The notes below the pieces were generated by a model. The model was not told the origin of the DNA. It searched no databases and worked only from the letters and a program-made list of their open reading frames with translations. From assembly GCA_002360635.1 (NCBI GenBank), contig DEQW01000003.1, positions 580,966-644,965 on the forward strand: a stretch of 64,000 nt of DNA. Direction: 5' to 3'. Origin of the DNA: Flavobacteriaceae bacterium UBA3356. GTDB lineage: Bacteria; Bacteroidota; Bacteroidia; Flavobacteriales; Flavobacteriaceae. The position numbers and the translations under genes were made by a program. How positions within the stretch are numbered: position 1 is the stretch's first letter; each line of letters starts with the position of its first letter. Of this stretch, positions 53,345 to 63,072 are shown piece after piece.

Positions 53345-53821
53345 ATGAAACTTTCTGAAATAAAAAACATTTTAAAGCAATCTGAAACTATCGCATTTGA
53401 ATTGCCTAACGGCTCTCTAGTACCGAATCACTTTCACGTGACCGAAGTAGGTAAAGTAACCAAAAACTTCATCGACTGTGGTGGCACAGTTAGAAATGAA
53501 GAAGTAGTTAATTTTCAGTTATGGGAAGCAGATGATTATGACCACCGTTTGCATCCTGAAAAACTGGTTCATATTATTGAATTGTCACAAAAGACGCTTC
53601 AGATAGATGATGATCTTGAAATTGAAGTTGAATACCAAGGTGCTACCATTGGAAAGTACGGATTGGATTTTAACGGAAGACATTTCACATTAACAACCAA
53701 GCAAACCGATTGTTTGGCAAAAGAGAACTGTGGTATACCAGAACCTAAACAAAAGAAAAAACTTTCTGAATTGAAAGCTGAGCCAGTTGCTTCTTGCAAC
53801 CCTAATTCGGGTTGTTGTTAA
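53345..53821 (+). CDS. DUF6428 protein of the arsenic operon
   Basis: 158 residues, cytosolic. It begins MKLSEIKNILKQSETIAFEL and shows HFHVTEVGKVTKNFIDCGGT, HRLHPEKLVHIIELSQKTL and, near the end, DCLAKENCGIPEPKQKK and VASCNPNSGCC. The C-terminal cluster of Cys is suited to binding As(III) or a metal. Proteins of this family occur in Bacteroidota arsenic operons; function is not established, and an As(III) chaperone or sensor role is my inference. Confidence 0.85.
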   Translation: MKLSEIKNILKQSETIAFELPNGSLVPNHFHVTEVGKVTKNFIDCGGTVRNEEVVNFQLWEADDYDHRLHPEKLVHIIELSQKTLQIDDDLEIEVEYQGATIGKYGLDFNGRHFTLTTKQTDCLAKENCGIPEPKQKKKLSELKAEPVASCNPNSGCC

Positions 53822-53845
53822 TTCATCTTAACTAATTTTATTACA

Positions 53846-54460
53846 ATGTATCCAGACTTAAAGCAAACCATTGAAACGTTAGATTGCGCAACCCTTTCAA
53901 ACGAACGAAAAGAGTTACTTAAACCTTTAATTGAATATATTTCAAGCAAAGTAAAAAGTAACGATCCTATACGTATTGTTTTTATTTGTACACATAACTC
54001 GAGACGGAGTCATTTAGCACAAATATGGATGCAAGCGTTAGCATATTATCACGGTGTCAATTTGTTTTATAGTTACTCTGCAGGGACTGAGAAAACAGCT
54101 GTATATCCATCAGTAATTGATACATTAAAAAGTTCAGGTTTTTTAACAGAACAATTATCTAAAGACGATAACCCTGTGTATGCTGTAAAGTTTGATGATA
54201 ATGAATCTGCAGTAATTGTTTTTTCAAAAGAATTAGCTTCCAACTTTAATCCGAAATCTGAATTTGCTGCGATTATGACTTGTTCCCAAGCCGATGAAGG
54301 CTGTCCGTTTATTGCCGGTGCCGAAAAGCGTATTCCTATTACCTATGAAGATCCAAAAGCCTTTGATAATACGGATGAAGAAGAAGCAAAATACAAAGAA
54401 CGAAGCCTACAAATCGCTACGGAATTACAGTACGTATTCCAACAACTTACTCTTAAATAG
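53846..54460 (+). CDS. arsC: Arsenate reductase / low-molecular-weight phosphatase-like protein
   Basis: 204 residues. P-loop VFICTHNSRRSHLAQIWM (CxxNxxR, catalytic Cys) and late IVFSKELASNFNP, plus TCSQADEGCPFIAGAEKRIP with further Cys, as in thioredoxin-type or Bacteroidota arsenate reductases. Reduces As(V) to As(III) for export. N-terminal 45 residues form an added helical part (ETLDCATLSNERKEL). Third gene in the arsenic operon. Confidence 0.9.
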   Translation: MYPDLKQTIETLDCATLSNERKELLKPLIEYISSKVKSNDPIRIVFICTHNSRRSHLAQIWMQALAYYHGVNLFYSYSAGTEKTAVYPSVIDTLKSSGFLTEQLSKDDNPVYAVKFDDNESAVIVFSKELASNFNPKSEFAAIMTCSQADEGCPFIAGAEKRIPITYEDPKAFDNTDEEEAKYKERSLQIATELQYVFQQLTLK

Positions 54461-54470
54461 TATAACTGTC

Positions 54471-54523
54471 ACTTCGAGTACTATAAAAGACACATAAGTG
54501 GATTTTATAGTGTATCGAGAAGT
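54471..54523. repeat. Imperfect palindrome between arsC and acr3
   Basis: Left arm ACTTCGAGTACTATAAAA (54471-54488) and right arm starting TTTTATAGTGTATCGAGAAG (54503-54522) pair with a few bulges around a 14-base loop. The ends CTTCGAG and ATCGAGAAG recall short interspersed palindromic elements that I remember from flavobacterial genomes. No second copy was seen in the window. Confidence 0.5.
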
Positions 54524-54542
54524 CTAACCAAGTAAAACTATT

Positions 54543-55586
54543 ATGCAAAACAAAAAATTAAGCTTTTTAGACAACTATCTAACCCTATGGATTTTTATTG
54601 CGATGGCAATAGGAGTTGGGATTGGGTATTTTTACCCTTCCTTTCCTCAAATAGTTGATTCCTTTAGTTCTGGCAGCACTAATATTCCCATCGCGATTGG
54701 GCTTATTGTGATGATGTATCCGCCTTTAGCAAAAGTAAATTTTAGACTGCTGCCTAAAGTTTTTAAGAATGTAAAAATACTTTCAATATCCTTGATCCTT
54801 AATTGGATTATTGGCCCAGTATTGATGTTTATTCTGGCAATTATCTTTTTACAAGATTATCCTGAATATATGGTAGGCCTTATTCTTATTGGTTTGGCAC
54901 GTTGTATTGCAATGGTATTGGTATGGAACGACCTTGCTGAAGGAAGCAGCGAATATGGAGCCGGATTAGTCGCCTTAAACAGTATATTTCAAGTATTTGC
55001 GTATAGTTTTTACGCGTGGTTGTTTATAACGATACTACCACCATACTTCGGGTTTGAAGGGGCTATCGTCGATATTTCCATCGCTACTATTGCAGAAAGC
55101 GTTGCTATTTATTTAGGGATCCCGTTTTTAATGGGAATTTTAAGTCGTCTTATTTTAGTGAAAGCAAAAGGAGAAAAGTGGTACACAGAAACATTTATAC
55201 CCGCAATATCACCTCTAACCTTAATTGCCTTATTGTTCACAATTGTAGTTATGTTTTCTCTAAAAGGAGAATTAATTGTAGAAATACCAATGGACGTTGT
55301 AATCATTGCGGTTCCATTATTAATCTACTTTGCGTTGATGTTTATCATTGGCTTCTTTTTCAGTAAAGCGATGGGAGCAGACTATGATAAAAATGCTGCT
55401 ATTTCGTTTACAGCTGCCGGAAACAACTTTGAACTCGCAATTGCAGTGGCTATTGCGGTATTCGGTCTTAACTCTGGGCAAGCGTTTGCAGGGGTTATTG
55501 GTCCGTTGGTTGAAGTACCGGCTTTAATTTTACTGGTTAGGGTTTCTTTTTGGCTTCGGAAGAAATATTATCTCAAAACAGCTTAG
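54543..55586 (+). CDS. acr3: ACR3-family arsenite efflux permease
   Basis: 347 residues, ten membrane helices, BASS superfamily. [20 protein letters not shown] start, [17 protein letters not shown], and the conserved Cys in [18 protein letters not shown] that coordinates As(III), followed by [20 protein letters not shown] with the conserved Glu. Exports arsenite using the proton gradient. Last gene of the arsenic operon. Confidence 0.95.
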   Translation: MQNKKLSFLDNYLTLWIFIAMAIGVGIGYFYPSFPQIVDSFSSGSTNIPIAIGLIVMMYPPLAKVNFRLLPKVFKNVKILSISLILNWIIGPVLMFILAIIFLQDYPEYMVGLILIGLARCIAMVLVWNDLAEGSSEYGAGLVALNSIFQVFAYSFYAWLFITILPPYFGFEGAIVDISIATIAESVAIYLGIPFLMGILSRLILVKAKGEKWYTETFIPAISPLTLIALLFTIVVMFSLKGELIVEIPMDVVIIAVPLLIYFALMFIIGFFFSKAMGADYDKNAAISFTAAGNNFELAIAVAIAVFGLNSGQAFAGVIGPLVEVPALILLVRVSFWLRKKYYLKTA

Positions 55587-55703
55587 CGGTTGTTCTTTTT
55601 CTGAAAAATTATTTAAAAGTTATCATTTCTATAACTAAAAACTATTTCAGAAAACCATATTTTGTACTTGATTACTTATACTTAAGCGTTATCTCGATAC
55701 AAT

Positions 55704-58700
55704 TTGGAAAAGAACAAAGAAAAAACAACTACAGAACAGCCTAAAGGTAAAGCTGGAAAGAAAAAGTACCGCATATTCCGACGCATTGCAAGAGTAATGT
55801 TAGGGATATTGGTATTTCTTCTATTACTTGTTTTGTTTATTAGAAGTCCCTGGGGGCAAGGCATTATTGTAGATAAAGTTGTTTCATATGTATCCGATAA
55901 AACGAATACCAAGGTTGAAATAGAAAAGCTTTTTATCACCTTTGACGGTGATATTATGCTGAAAGGTTTGTTCCTGGAAGATAAAAAAGGCGATACGCTT
56001 GTCTATTCAAAATCATTGGAGGCCGATGTACCACTTTTGCCAATCATTCGTGGGAACGGTGTTGGCGTAGAATCGGTTGACTGGGAAGGACTGCGTGCCA
56101 ATATTATTCGTAAAGATTCCGTTTCGGGTTATAACTTTCAATTTTTAATTGATGCTTTTACTTCGGAAGACACTACCACCGTTGCAACCGACACCACGTC
56201 GGCACCTATGAATATTATTATAGGTGATTTAAATTTTAAAGATTTTGATGTTGTTTACAATGATGCCGTTTTAGGCATTGATAGTCGGTTTACAGTTGGT
56301 GAGTTAGAACTTGACATGGACAAAACCGATTTGGAAAACATGGATTTCAGGGCTTCGGAAGGAACTATTAAAAACAGCCGCATAAAATATATTCAAAACC
56401 CAGTGCCTGCCACACCGCCTGCAGATGTTCCTTTACCATTTTTAGCGATAGATGAACTTATCATTGAAAATGTCTTTGCAACATATCAAGATAATGTACA
56501 AGGTTTAAGCGCTGAAGTAGATTTAGTTGATTTTTATGCCGAAGTCCCTAAAATTGATTTAACGAATCAAGCTTTTGAAATAGGCACGTTGGAACTTAAC
56601 AAATCCATTGTGACAATTAATATGAAGTCGAATAACGATGAAACAGATGAAGACAGGGGAAATGTTGTAGCGTCAAAAAACGCATCTTTATGGCCTAATC
56701 TTCTTCTTTCCATAGATGAAATTGATTTTTCTGAAAACAACATCAGCTATTCAGTTGACGGTGCAAAACCTGTTAAGGGAGTTTTTAATCCTAATGCGAT
56801 TTCTATATCGAATCTAGAGTTACAAGCATCAGACATTTCATTAAAAGACAAAACGGCCAATCTTAACTTAGAAAACCTTTCGTTTCAAGAAGGGTCTGGA
56901 AATTTAATTCATAAAGCTGCGGTAAGCCTTGCCGTTACCGATACAAATATGAACGTGTCCGACCTTTCGGTTGCAGCCAATAACAGTAGCCTTTCTGGAA
57001 ATGCTACGTTACAATACGAAAGTTTAAATACATTGATTGATTCCCCAGAAACCACAAAAGCCAATTTAACTATTCCTTCGTTTAAGGTTGCCTTACAAGA
57101 TGTGTTTCAATTTCAACCAGACTTAAAAAACAACGAATATTTAAAAACTGCGAGCAAACGCCCTATTTCAGGAAGTATTAGAGCTAATGGTGTATTAAGT
57201 GCTTTGCAAATTCCATCTGCGAAGGTGAATTGGGGAAAAACGACGTATGTTTCGGCTACAGCTACGGTTTATAATGCAACCGAACCAGAAAAACTGTCTT
57301 TCGATGTCCCTTCATTCACCGCCGAAACCATAAAAAGTGATCTCGTTCAATTTGTTTCAGAAGAAGAGTTAGGTGTTCAGCTTCCACAGGATATTGCATT
57401 GCGTGGTACTGCAAGCGGAACCCCCGATGATATTACTGCTGATGCTAATTTGACTACTTCGCAAGGGGTAGTAACCGTAAAAGGAAACTTCAAAAATACA
57501 GATGAGCTGGCTTTTAATGCCGATTTCAACATAGAGGAATACAATGTTGGCGAATTGTTACAAGATGAACAGTTCGGGAAACTATCATTAACAGCTTCCG
57601 CAGAAGGAAAAGGGACAACCATCAACACCTTAAATGCAACTGCTGAAGTAGTGGTGGATAGCTTCCAAATGAACGATTATAAAATTCGGGATTTAAAAAT
57701 CACTGGAAACGTAAAAAACGGAAAAGGGGATATTGTTTCAAAATACAAGGATAAAAACCTGAATTTAGATTTAAACGCTTCCGTAGTGTTGGATTCCGTG
57801 GCGCCTGAAGCAAGTCTAGACCTTCATTTAATTGGTGCTGATTTAGAAGCATTGGGGCTAATGGACCGTTATGTGCGTGCAGGAATGCAATTAAATGCCG
57901 ATTTTGTAAGCAACGGGGATAGTTTTGACGTTATTTCGACTATTGGTGATGGCGTGATTGTGTATGATGATAAAAGCTATTTATTGGGTAGTCTTCTGGC
58001 TACGGCTCACGTTAGTAGCGATACTACATCTATATGGGTGGACAATAAAATGCTGAACCTAACTTTAGAGTCTAATGCTGACCCACAACGATTTAGTGCG
58101 GCTGTTCAAAAGCATATTTCCAGTTACTTTTCTAAAAAACCCGTGAATACAGATACTTTACAAAACCCTGTAAATTTAACGGTAAAAGGAACCATACGGC
58201 AATCACCCGTTTTAAACGAAGTATTTCTAGTCAATGTGAAAGATATGGACACGATTGACTTATCAGTCGATTTTAAGGAAAAAGAACGATTATTAACAGC
58301 TAATATCGTAGCACCACATATTAATTACGGCGGAAATGAATTGGACAGTCTTGAGGTTTCGATGCGAACGAGTCAGGACGACTTTCAGTTTAATGCAGGC
58401 TTTAACGCAATTAATGCAGGGCCATTGGCGATTCAAAAAACAGAAATAAAAGGAAATAAGGATGGTGAAAAGCTATTGTTGGATTTCCTTTCGTATCACA
58501 ACGATGAAAAGTTAATTCAAATTCAATCTGAAATAACGGGTACAAGTGACAAACTTCGGTTTCATGTAAATCCCGATTCGTTGATTATTCAGAAAAACCC
58601 TTGGAAGGTTCCGGCTAATAATGAAGTGCTTTTAAGTGAATCGAAAATTGAATTTAATGAATTTCGTTTCAGTAGAAATAATCAGTCTTTAGAAATTACA

Positions 58701-60752
58701 GACAAACTGCCTAATGAAAAGGACCATATTGGTATCAATTTTGAAAATTTTAAATTAAGTGAATTCCTCAATTATTTAAACCCTGAAGAGCAATTAGCCA
58801 CTGGAATCTTAAACGGTCAAGTTGTATTAGAAGATGTTTTTGGCAATACAGGCTTATTGGCCGATTTTGATATTCAACAACTTAGTTTGTTGGATGTAAA
58901 TTTAGGAACTCTAAGCGTTGATGCCGGTTCTACTGGCGGAAATGGATACGATTTTAATGCTGCTTTAAAAGAAGGCGCCATCGATATGGATATAACAGGT
59001 GATTATATAGCAACCACTAAAAGTCCTAATTTAAATATCGATATTGACATCAATGAATTTAAAATGAGGGCCTTGGAAGGCTTTACACAAGGTGAAGTTA
59101 CAGAAGCTGATGGTAGTTTCTCTGGTCAGTTTACTATTAATGGAACGTTAGCTGACCCCGTTTATAAAGGAAACTTACTATTCTCTGATGCTGACTTTAA
59201 GGTAGCAAAACTAAACGCTGCCTTTACATTGGCCGATGAAGAACTTACGGTTGACAATAAAGGATTGTCCATGAGTAACTTTACCATCGCAGATGAAAAC
59301 GGTAACACATTTACAGCTTCGGGTAACATCGGTACAGAAAACCTTGTTAATCCCACCTTCGATTTACAATTAAAAGCCAAGGATTTTCAAGTGCTAAACG
59401 CCACAGAAGATGATAATGATTTCCTCTACGGAACCGCAACTTTTGATGCCGATGCAACGTTGTCGGGTGATCTTCAAATTCCGGTATTAAAAGGTTCGCT
59501 TACGGTAGGGTCTAATACCGATGTTACCTATGTGTTGCCTTCAGCAGCTGTAAATATTGAAGAACGTGACGGAATTGTAATTTTTGTAAACCGCGAAAAT
59601 CCAGATGCTATTTTAACCCGAACCGAAGAACAAACAGCCACAGTTACCGGTTTTGATATTTCAGCAGACTTAAATATTGGGAAAGAAGCACAAGTAAAAA
59701 TTATTATTGATGAAGAAACGGGTGATAATTTTCAAGTTTCCGGAGAAGGGGAGTTTAATTTCACGTTGAACCCGAATGGACGAATGAATTTGAGCGGTGT
59801 GTATGATGTTGCCGACGGTCATTATGAAATGAATTTATATAACGTAGTGAACCGAAGATTTGAGTTAGACCCCAGTAGTCGTATTACTTGGTCTGGCGAT
59901 CCGTTTGATGCCAAATTGGATGTTCGTGCTATTTATGATGTAGAGGCTTCCGCTTCGCCTTTAATGGCTTCGCAGACTTCCGGGGCGGATCCTTCGGTAA
60001 AAAACAAGTACAGACAAGTATTGCCTTTTTATGTGTATTTGAATGTAGATGGCGAGTTGATGCAACCTAAAATTTCGTTTAATTTAGATATGCCAGAAGA
60101 CGAACAAGGTTCGGTTGGCGGGCAAGTATATGGTCGTATTCAACAATTGAACCAGCAAGAAAACGAATTGAACAAACAAGTATTTTCATTATTGGTGTTG
60201 AATCGTTTTTACCCAGAACCTGGTAGTGACGGCAGTAGAGGAGGAGCGGCAAGTATTGCACGAGACAACCTGAATGATGCGCTGTCTGATCAGTTAAATG
60301 TTTTTTCAGATAAATTATTGGGCGATACGGGAGTAGAGCTAGACTTTGGTTTGGATAGTTATACTGATTATCAAGGTGATACCCCACAAGAGCGTACCCA
60401 ATTGGATATTGCTGCTAGAAAGAAATTGTTTAACGATCGCCTAATTGTAAGTGTGGGTAGTGAAGTAGACTTACAGGGAAGTAGCTCTACCGGTGAGCCA
60501 GCACCTTTAATTGGAAATGTGAGTTTAGAGTATATTTTAACTGAAAATGGACGCTACCGATTAAAAGGCTTCCGAAGAAATGAATTTGAAAATGTAATAG
60601 ATGGGCAAACCATTGTAAGTGGTATTGCGCTAATTTTTACACAAGAATTTAATGAGTTTAAGGATTTATGGGACGCCATGCTTCGATCACAATCTAAAGA
60701 AGAAGAAAACCCTGACACAGAAACCGAAAAAGAACAAAAAGATAACAAGTAA
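55704..60752 (+). CDS. tamB: Translocation/assembly module protein TamB
   Basis: 1682 residues. Basic N-terminus and a single membrane anchor at about 32-48 (VMLGILVFLLLLVLFI), then a long periplasmic beta-taco of repeated beta-strands (for example LGSLSVDAGSTGG, LNIDIDINEFKMRA), ending with the DUF490/TamB C-domain that carries FNFTLNPNGRMNLSGVYDV and DKLLGDTGVELDFGLDSYTD. TamB forms a bridge from inner to outer membrane for lipid transfer and autotransporter or barrel assembly. The start is a TTG at 55704: no in-frame ATG exists before the stop upstream, and the first internal ATG is already in the anchor. tamL follows. Confidence 0.92.
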   Translation: MEKNKEKTTTEQPKGKAGKKKYRIFRRIARVMLGILVFLLLLVLFIRSPWGQGIIVDKVVSYVSDKTNTKVEIEKLFITFDGDIMLKGLFLEDKKGDTLVYSKSLEADVPLLPIIRGNGVGVESVDWEGLRANIIRKDSVSGYNFQFLIDAFTSEDTTTVATDTTSAPMNIIIGDLNFKDFDVVYNDAVLGIDSRFTVGELELDMDKTDLENMDFRASEGTIKNSRIKYIQNPVPATPPADVPLPFLAIDELIIENVFATYQDNVQGLSAEVDLVDFYAEVPKIDLTNQAFEIGTLELNKSIVTINMKSNNDETDEDRGNVVASKNASLWPNLLLSIDEIDFSENNISYSVDGAKPVKGVFNPNAISISNLELQASDISLKDKTANLNLENLSFQEGSGNLIHKAAVSLAVTDTNMNVSDLSVAANNSSLSGNATLQYESLNTLIDSPETTKANLTIPSFKVALQDVFQFQPDLKNNEYLKTASKRPISGSIRANGVLSALQIPSAKVNWGKTTYVSATATVYNATEPEKLSFDVPSFTAETIKSDLVQFVSEEELGVQLPQDIALRGTASGTPDDITADANLTTSQGVVTVKGNFKNTDELAFNADFNIEEYNVGELLQDEQFGKLSLTASAEGKGTTINTLNATAEVVVDSFQMNDYKIRDLKITGNVKNGKGDIVSKYKDKNLNLDLNASVVLDSVAPEASLDLHLIGADLEALGLMDRYVRAGMQLNADFVSNGDSFDVISTIGDGVIVYDDKSYLLGSLLATAHVSSDTTSIWVDNKMLNLTLESNADPQRFSAAVQKHISSYFSKKPVNTDTLQNPVNLTVKGTIRQSPVLNEVFLVNVKDMDTIDLSVDFKEKERLLTANIVAPHINYGGNELDSLEVSMRTSQDDFQFNAGFNAINAGPLAIQKTEIKGNKDGEKLLLDFLSYHNDEKLIQIQSEITGTSDKLRFHVNPDSLIIQKNPWKVPANNEVLLSESKIEFNEFRFSRNNQSLEITDKLPNEKDHIGINFENFKLSEFLNYLNPEEQLATGILNGQVVLEDVFGNTGLLADFDIQQLSLLDVNLGTLSVDAGSTGGNGYDFNAALKEGAIDMDITGDYIATTKSPNLNIDIDINEFKMRALEGFTQGEVTEADGSFSGQFTINGTLADPVYKGNLLFSDADFKVAKLNAAFTLADEELTVDNKGLSMSNFTIADENGNTFTASGNIGTENLVNPTFDLQLKAKDFQVLNATEDDNDFLYGTATFDADATLSGDLQIPVLKGSLTVGSNTDVTYVLPSAAVNIEERDGIVIFVNRENPDAILTRTEEQTATVTGFDISADLNIGKEAQVKIIIDEETGDNFQVSGEGEFNFTLNPNGRMNLSGVYDVADGHYEMNLYNVVNRRFELDPSSRITWSGDPFDAKLDVRAIYDVEASASPLMASQTSGADPSVKNKYRQVLPFYVYLNVDGELMQPKISFNLDMPEDEQGSVGGQVYGRIQQLNQQENELNKQVFSLLVLNRFYPEPGSDGSRGGAASIARDNLNDALSDQLNVFSDKLLGDTGVELDFGLDSYTDYQGDTPQERTQLDIAARKKLFNDRLIVSVGSEVDLQGSSSTGEPAPLIGNVSLEYILTENGRYRLKGFRRNEFENVIDGQTIVSGIALIFTQEFNEFKDLWDAMLRSQSKEEENPDTETEKEQKDNK

Positions 60753-60756
60753 CGAC

Positions 60757-63045
60757 GTGAACGTAACTACAACATATAAACAAGTAGGTTTATTAACATG
60801 CCTTTTTCTTCTACTACAAGCGTGTAGTGTGAAAAAATTCATTCCCGAAGAAGAACGGCTTTATACTGGTGCCGAAATAGAAATTAAGGCAGATTCTACG
60901 ATTAAAAACCAAGCTCAGTTGAAAACTGTTTTAGAAAATACGCTGCGGCCAGAGCCTAATAAAAAGTTTTTAGGAATGTACCCAGGACTTTATTATTACT
61001 ATAAAGTACAAGATTCTACACCCGGATTTTTAAACAAATGGTTGTATAAACAAATAGGAGAAGAACCTGTTTATCAATCTGATGTGGAACCTTACCAAGT
61101 TGAGCAGATATTATTAAATCGATTGGAAAATAGAGGGTTTTTCTATAGTACGGCAAGTTCAGAATTTACTGAAAGTGAAAATAAACCCGAAGCTTCTATA
61201 AAATACACCGTAAATGTTCCTACGCCTTACAAAATGGAAACCTATCAATTAGATAGTTTGCCACAACCTATTTATAGTGATATGCAAAGTAGTGTGGCAA
61301 CTTCAAAATTGACACCCGGTATGCGGTTTGATTTGTCAAATATGAAGTTGGAACGCGAACGTATTGATAGCGATTTAAAGAAAAAGGGGTACTATAATTT
61401 TAACCCCAGCTTTCTCATTTTTGAAACGGATACCAACCAATATGACAACAAACGGTTTGATTTATATTTGAGACTGAAAAAGGAAGTACCTACAAAAGGT
61501 ATTATTCCATATAAAATTTCAAAAGTGAATATTTATCCAAATAACGATGTGCAAACGGATTCCACAACAATGGATACGGTTCGGTTTCAGGATAAAAACT
61601 ACATACAAAAAGGAACTTTTTTTAAGCCGAAATATTTAGATCCGTTTGTAACCTTAGAAGAAGGAGCGTATTACAACCCCGAAACTTCTCGAAATACAGC
61701 GAGGCGGTTGTCAACCATTGGCGCGTATAAATTTGTCAATATTCAGTATAGGGTAAAGGATTCTTCAGCAACCGATTCTTTAGGTATTCTAGAAGCCGAT
61801 ATCTTCCTATCACCATTAAATAAACGAGCCATTCGAGCTGAATTGCAAGCCGTAACCAAATCGAACAATTTTGCGGGGCCACATTTGGCATTGACTTTCA
61901 GCAACCGTAATTTGTTTAAAGGAGGCGAAACGTTAAATATTACAGCAAATGCTGGTTATGAATTCCAAGCTGGCGGTGGGAGTAACAGTACGGGAAGAAC
62001 CAGTCTAGATCTAGGATTAAAAACCGAACTTATTTTTCCGCGGGTTATTTCACCTATAAAAATTGATGATAATTTCTTTGAATATTCCATTCCGAAGACC
62101 AAAACCAGTATTGGGGTTAATTATTTAAACCGAAGTAAATTGTACACCTTGCTTTCGGGTACCGCTTTATTTGGTTATTCGTGGCGAGCAAATCGATATG
62201 TTACACACGATATAAATCCAATATCCATTAATTACACAAGACTTTCTGATACTACCGAAGAGTTTGAAACAATTTTAGAAGATAACCCCTTCTTACAGCG
62301 TAGTTTCGATCAAGAGTTTATATCGGGACTTACCTATTCCTTTACCTATAACGGAATGGTAGATACGCAAGAAACGCATCAATTTTACCTGAATGCTACG
62401 CTGGACGTAGCCGGAAATTCCATTAGTTTATTAGGGCAAACTGAGGAAGCTGGTGAGCCTAAAACCTTTTTAGGGTTGGAGTATGCACAATACGCCAAAG
62501 CCGATATAGATGGTAGGTATCATTTTAACTTCGGAAAAGAACAAACTATCGCTACCCGTTTATTTGCAGGCTATGGATATGCCTACGGAAACTCAGATGT
62601 ATTACCCTATGTAAAACAGTATTTTTCCGGGGGCCCGTATAGCGTTCGAGCTTTTCAAATTCGCTCTTTAGGACCCGGAACCTACGATGGAGGTGATGAA
62701 ACTGATTCCTTTTTTGATCAAACGGGGAACATTCGGTTAGAAGCTAATGTGGAATACCGATTCCCTTTATTTTCATACTTAAAAGGCGCTGTATTTGCCG
62801 ATGCCGGAAACATTTGGAACTCGAAAGCCAATGAAGCTTTAGACGGACAAGGAAAATTCTCTTCTAATTTTATTAGTGAATTGGGTATGGGAGCAGGAGT
62901 AGGAGTTCGAGTAGATATTCAGGGCTTTGTGCTTCGTTTTGATTTGGCAGCACCTTTTCACGATCCATCACTTGATGAAGGGGAACGCTTTGACTTTCAA
63001 TTAGACAACCCAGTATTTAATTTTGCTATCGGGTATCCATTTTAA
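60757..63045 (+). CDS. tamL: BamA-family lipoprotein TamL (TamA homologue)
   Basis: 762 residues from a GTG at 60757, four bases after the tamB stop; the open frame starts earlier within tamB but that would place 35 extra residues before the signal. GTG start gives MNVTTTYKQVGLLTCLFLLLQACSVK with a lipobox LQAC, so the protein is lipidated, as described for TamL in Bacteroidota. Periplasmic POTRA domains (residues about 25-330), then a 16-strand barrel with the VRGF/VRAF lid motif in YSVRAFQIRSLGPGTYD and terminal FAIGYPF. Acts with TamB in outer-membrane biogenesis. Confidence 0.93.
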   Translation: MNVTTTYKQVGLLTCLFLLLQACSVKKFIPEEERLYTGAEIEIKADSTIKNQAQLKTVLENTLRPEPNKKFLGMYPGLYYYYKVQDSTPGFLNKWLYKQIGEEPVYQSDVEPYQVEQILLNRLENRGFFYSTASSEFTESENKPEASIKYTVNVPTPYKMETYQLDSLPQPIYSDMQSSVATSKLTPGMRFDLSNMKLERERIDSDLKKKGYYNFNPSFLIFETDTNQYDNKRFDLYLRLKKEVPTKGIIPYKISKVNIYPNNDVQTDSTTMDTVRFQDKNYIQKGTFFKPKYLDPFVTLEEGAYYNPETSRNTARRLSTIGAYKFVNIQYRVKDSSATDSLGILEADIFLSPLNKRAIRAELQAVTKSNNFAGPHLALTFSNRNLFKGGETLNITANAGYEFQAGGGSNSTGRTSLDLGLKTELIFPRVISPIKIDDNFFEYSIPKTKTSIGVNYLNRSKLYTLLSGTALFGYSWRANRYVTHDINPISINYTRLSDTTEEFETILEDNPFLQRSFDQEFISGLTYSFTYNGMVDTQETHQFYLNATLDVAGNSISLLGQTEEAGEPKTFLGLEYAQYAKADIDGRYHFNFGKEQTIATRLFAGYGYAYGNSDVLPYVKQYFSGGPYSVRAFQIRSLGPGTYDGGDETDSFFDQTGNIRLEANVEYRFPLFSYLKGAVFADAGNIWNSKANEALDGQGKFSSNFISELGMGAGVGVRVDIQGFVLRFDLAAPFHDPSLDEGERFDFQLDNPVFNFAIGYPF

Positions 63046-63072
63046 CTTCTTATTTAATAGTATTGAATCATT

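Noticed and set aside
60652..60756. Upstream extension of the tamL frame
   Set aside because: Puts 35 charged residues before a clear lipoprotein signal; the GTG at 60757 is better.
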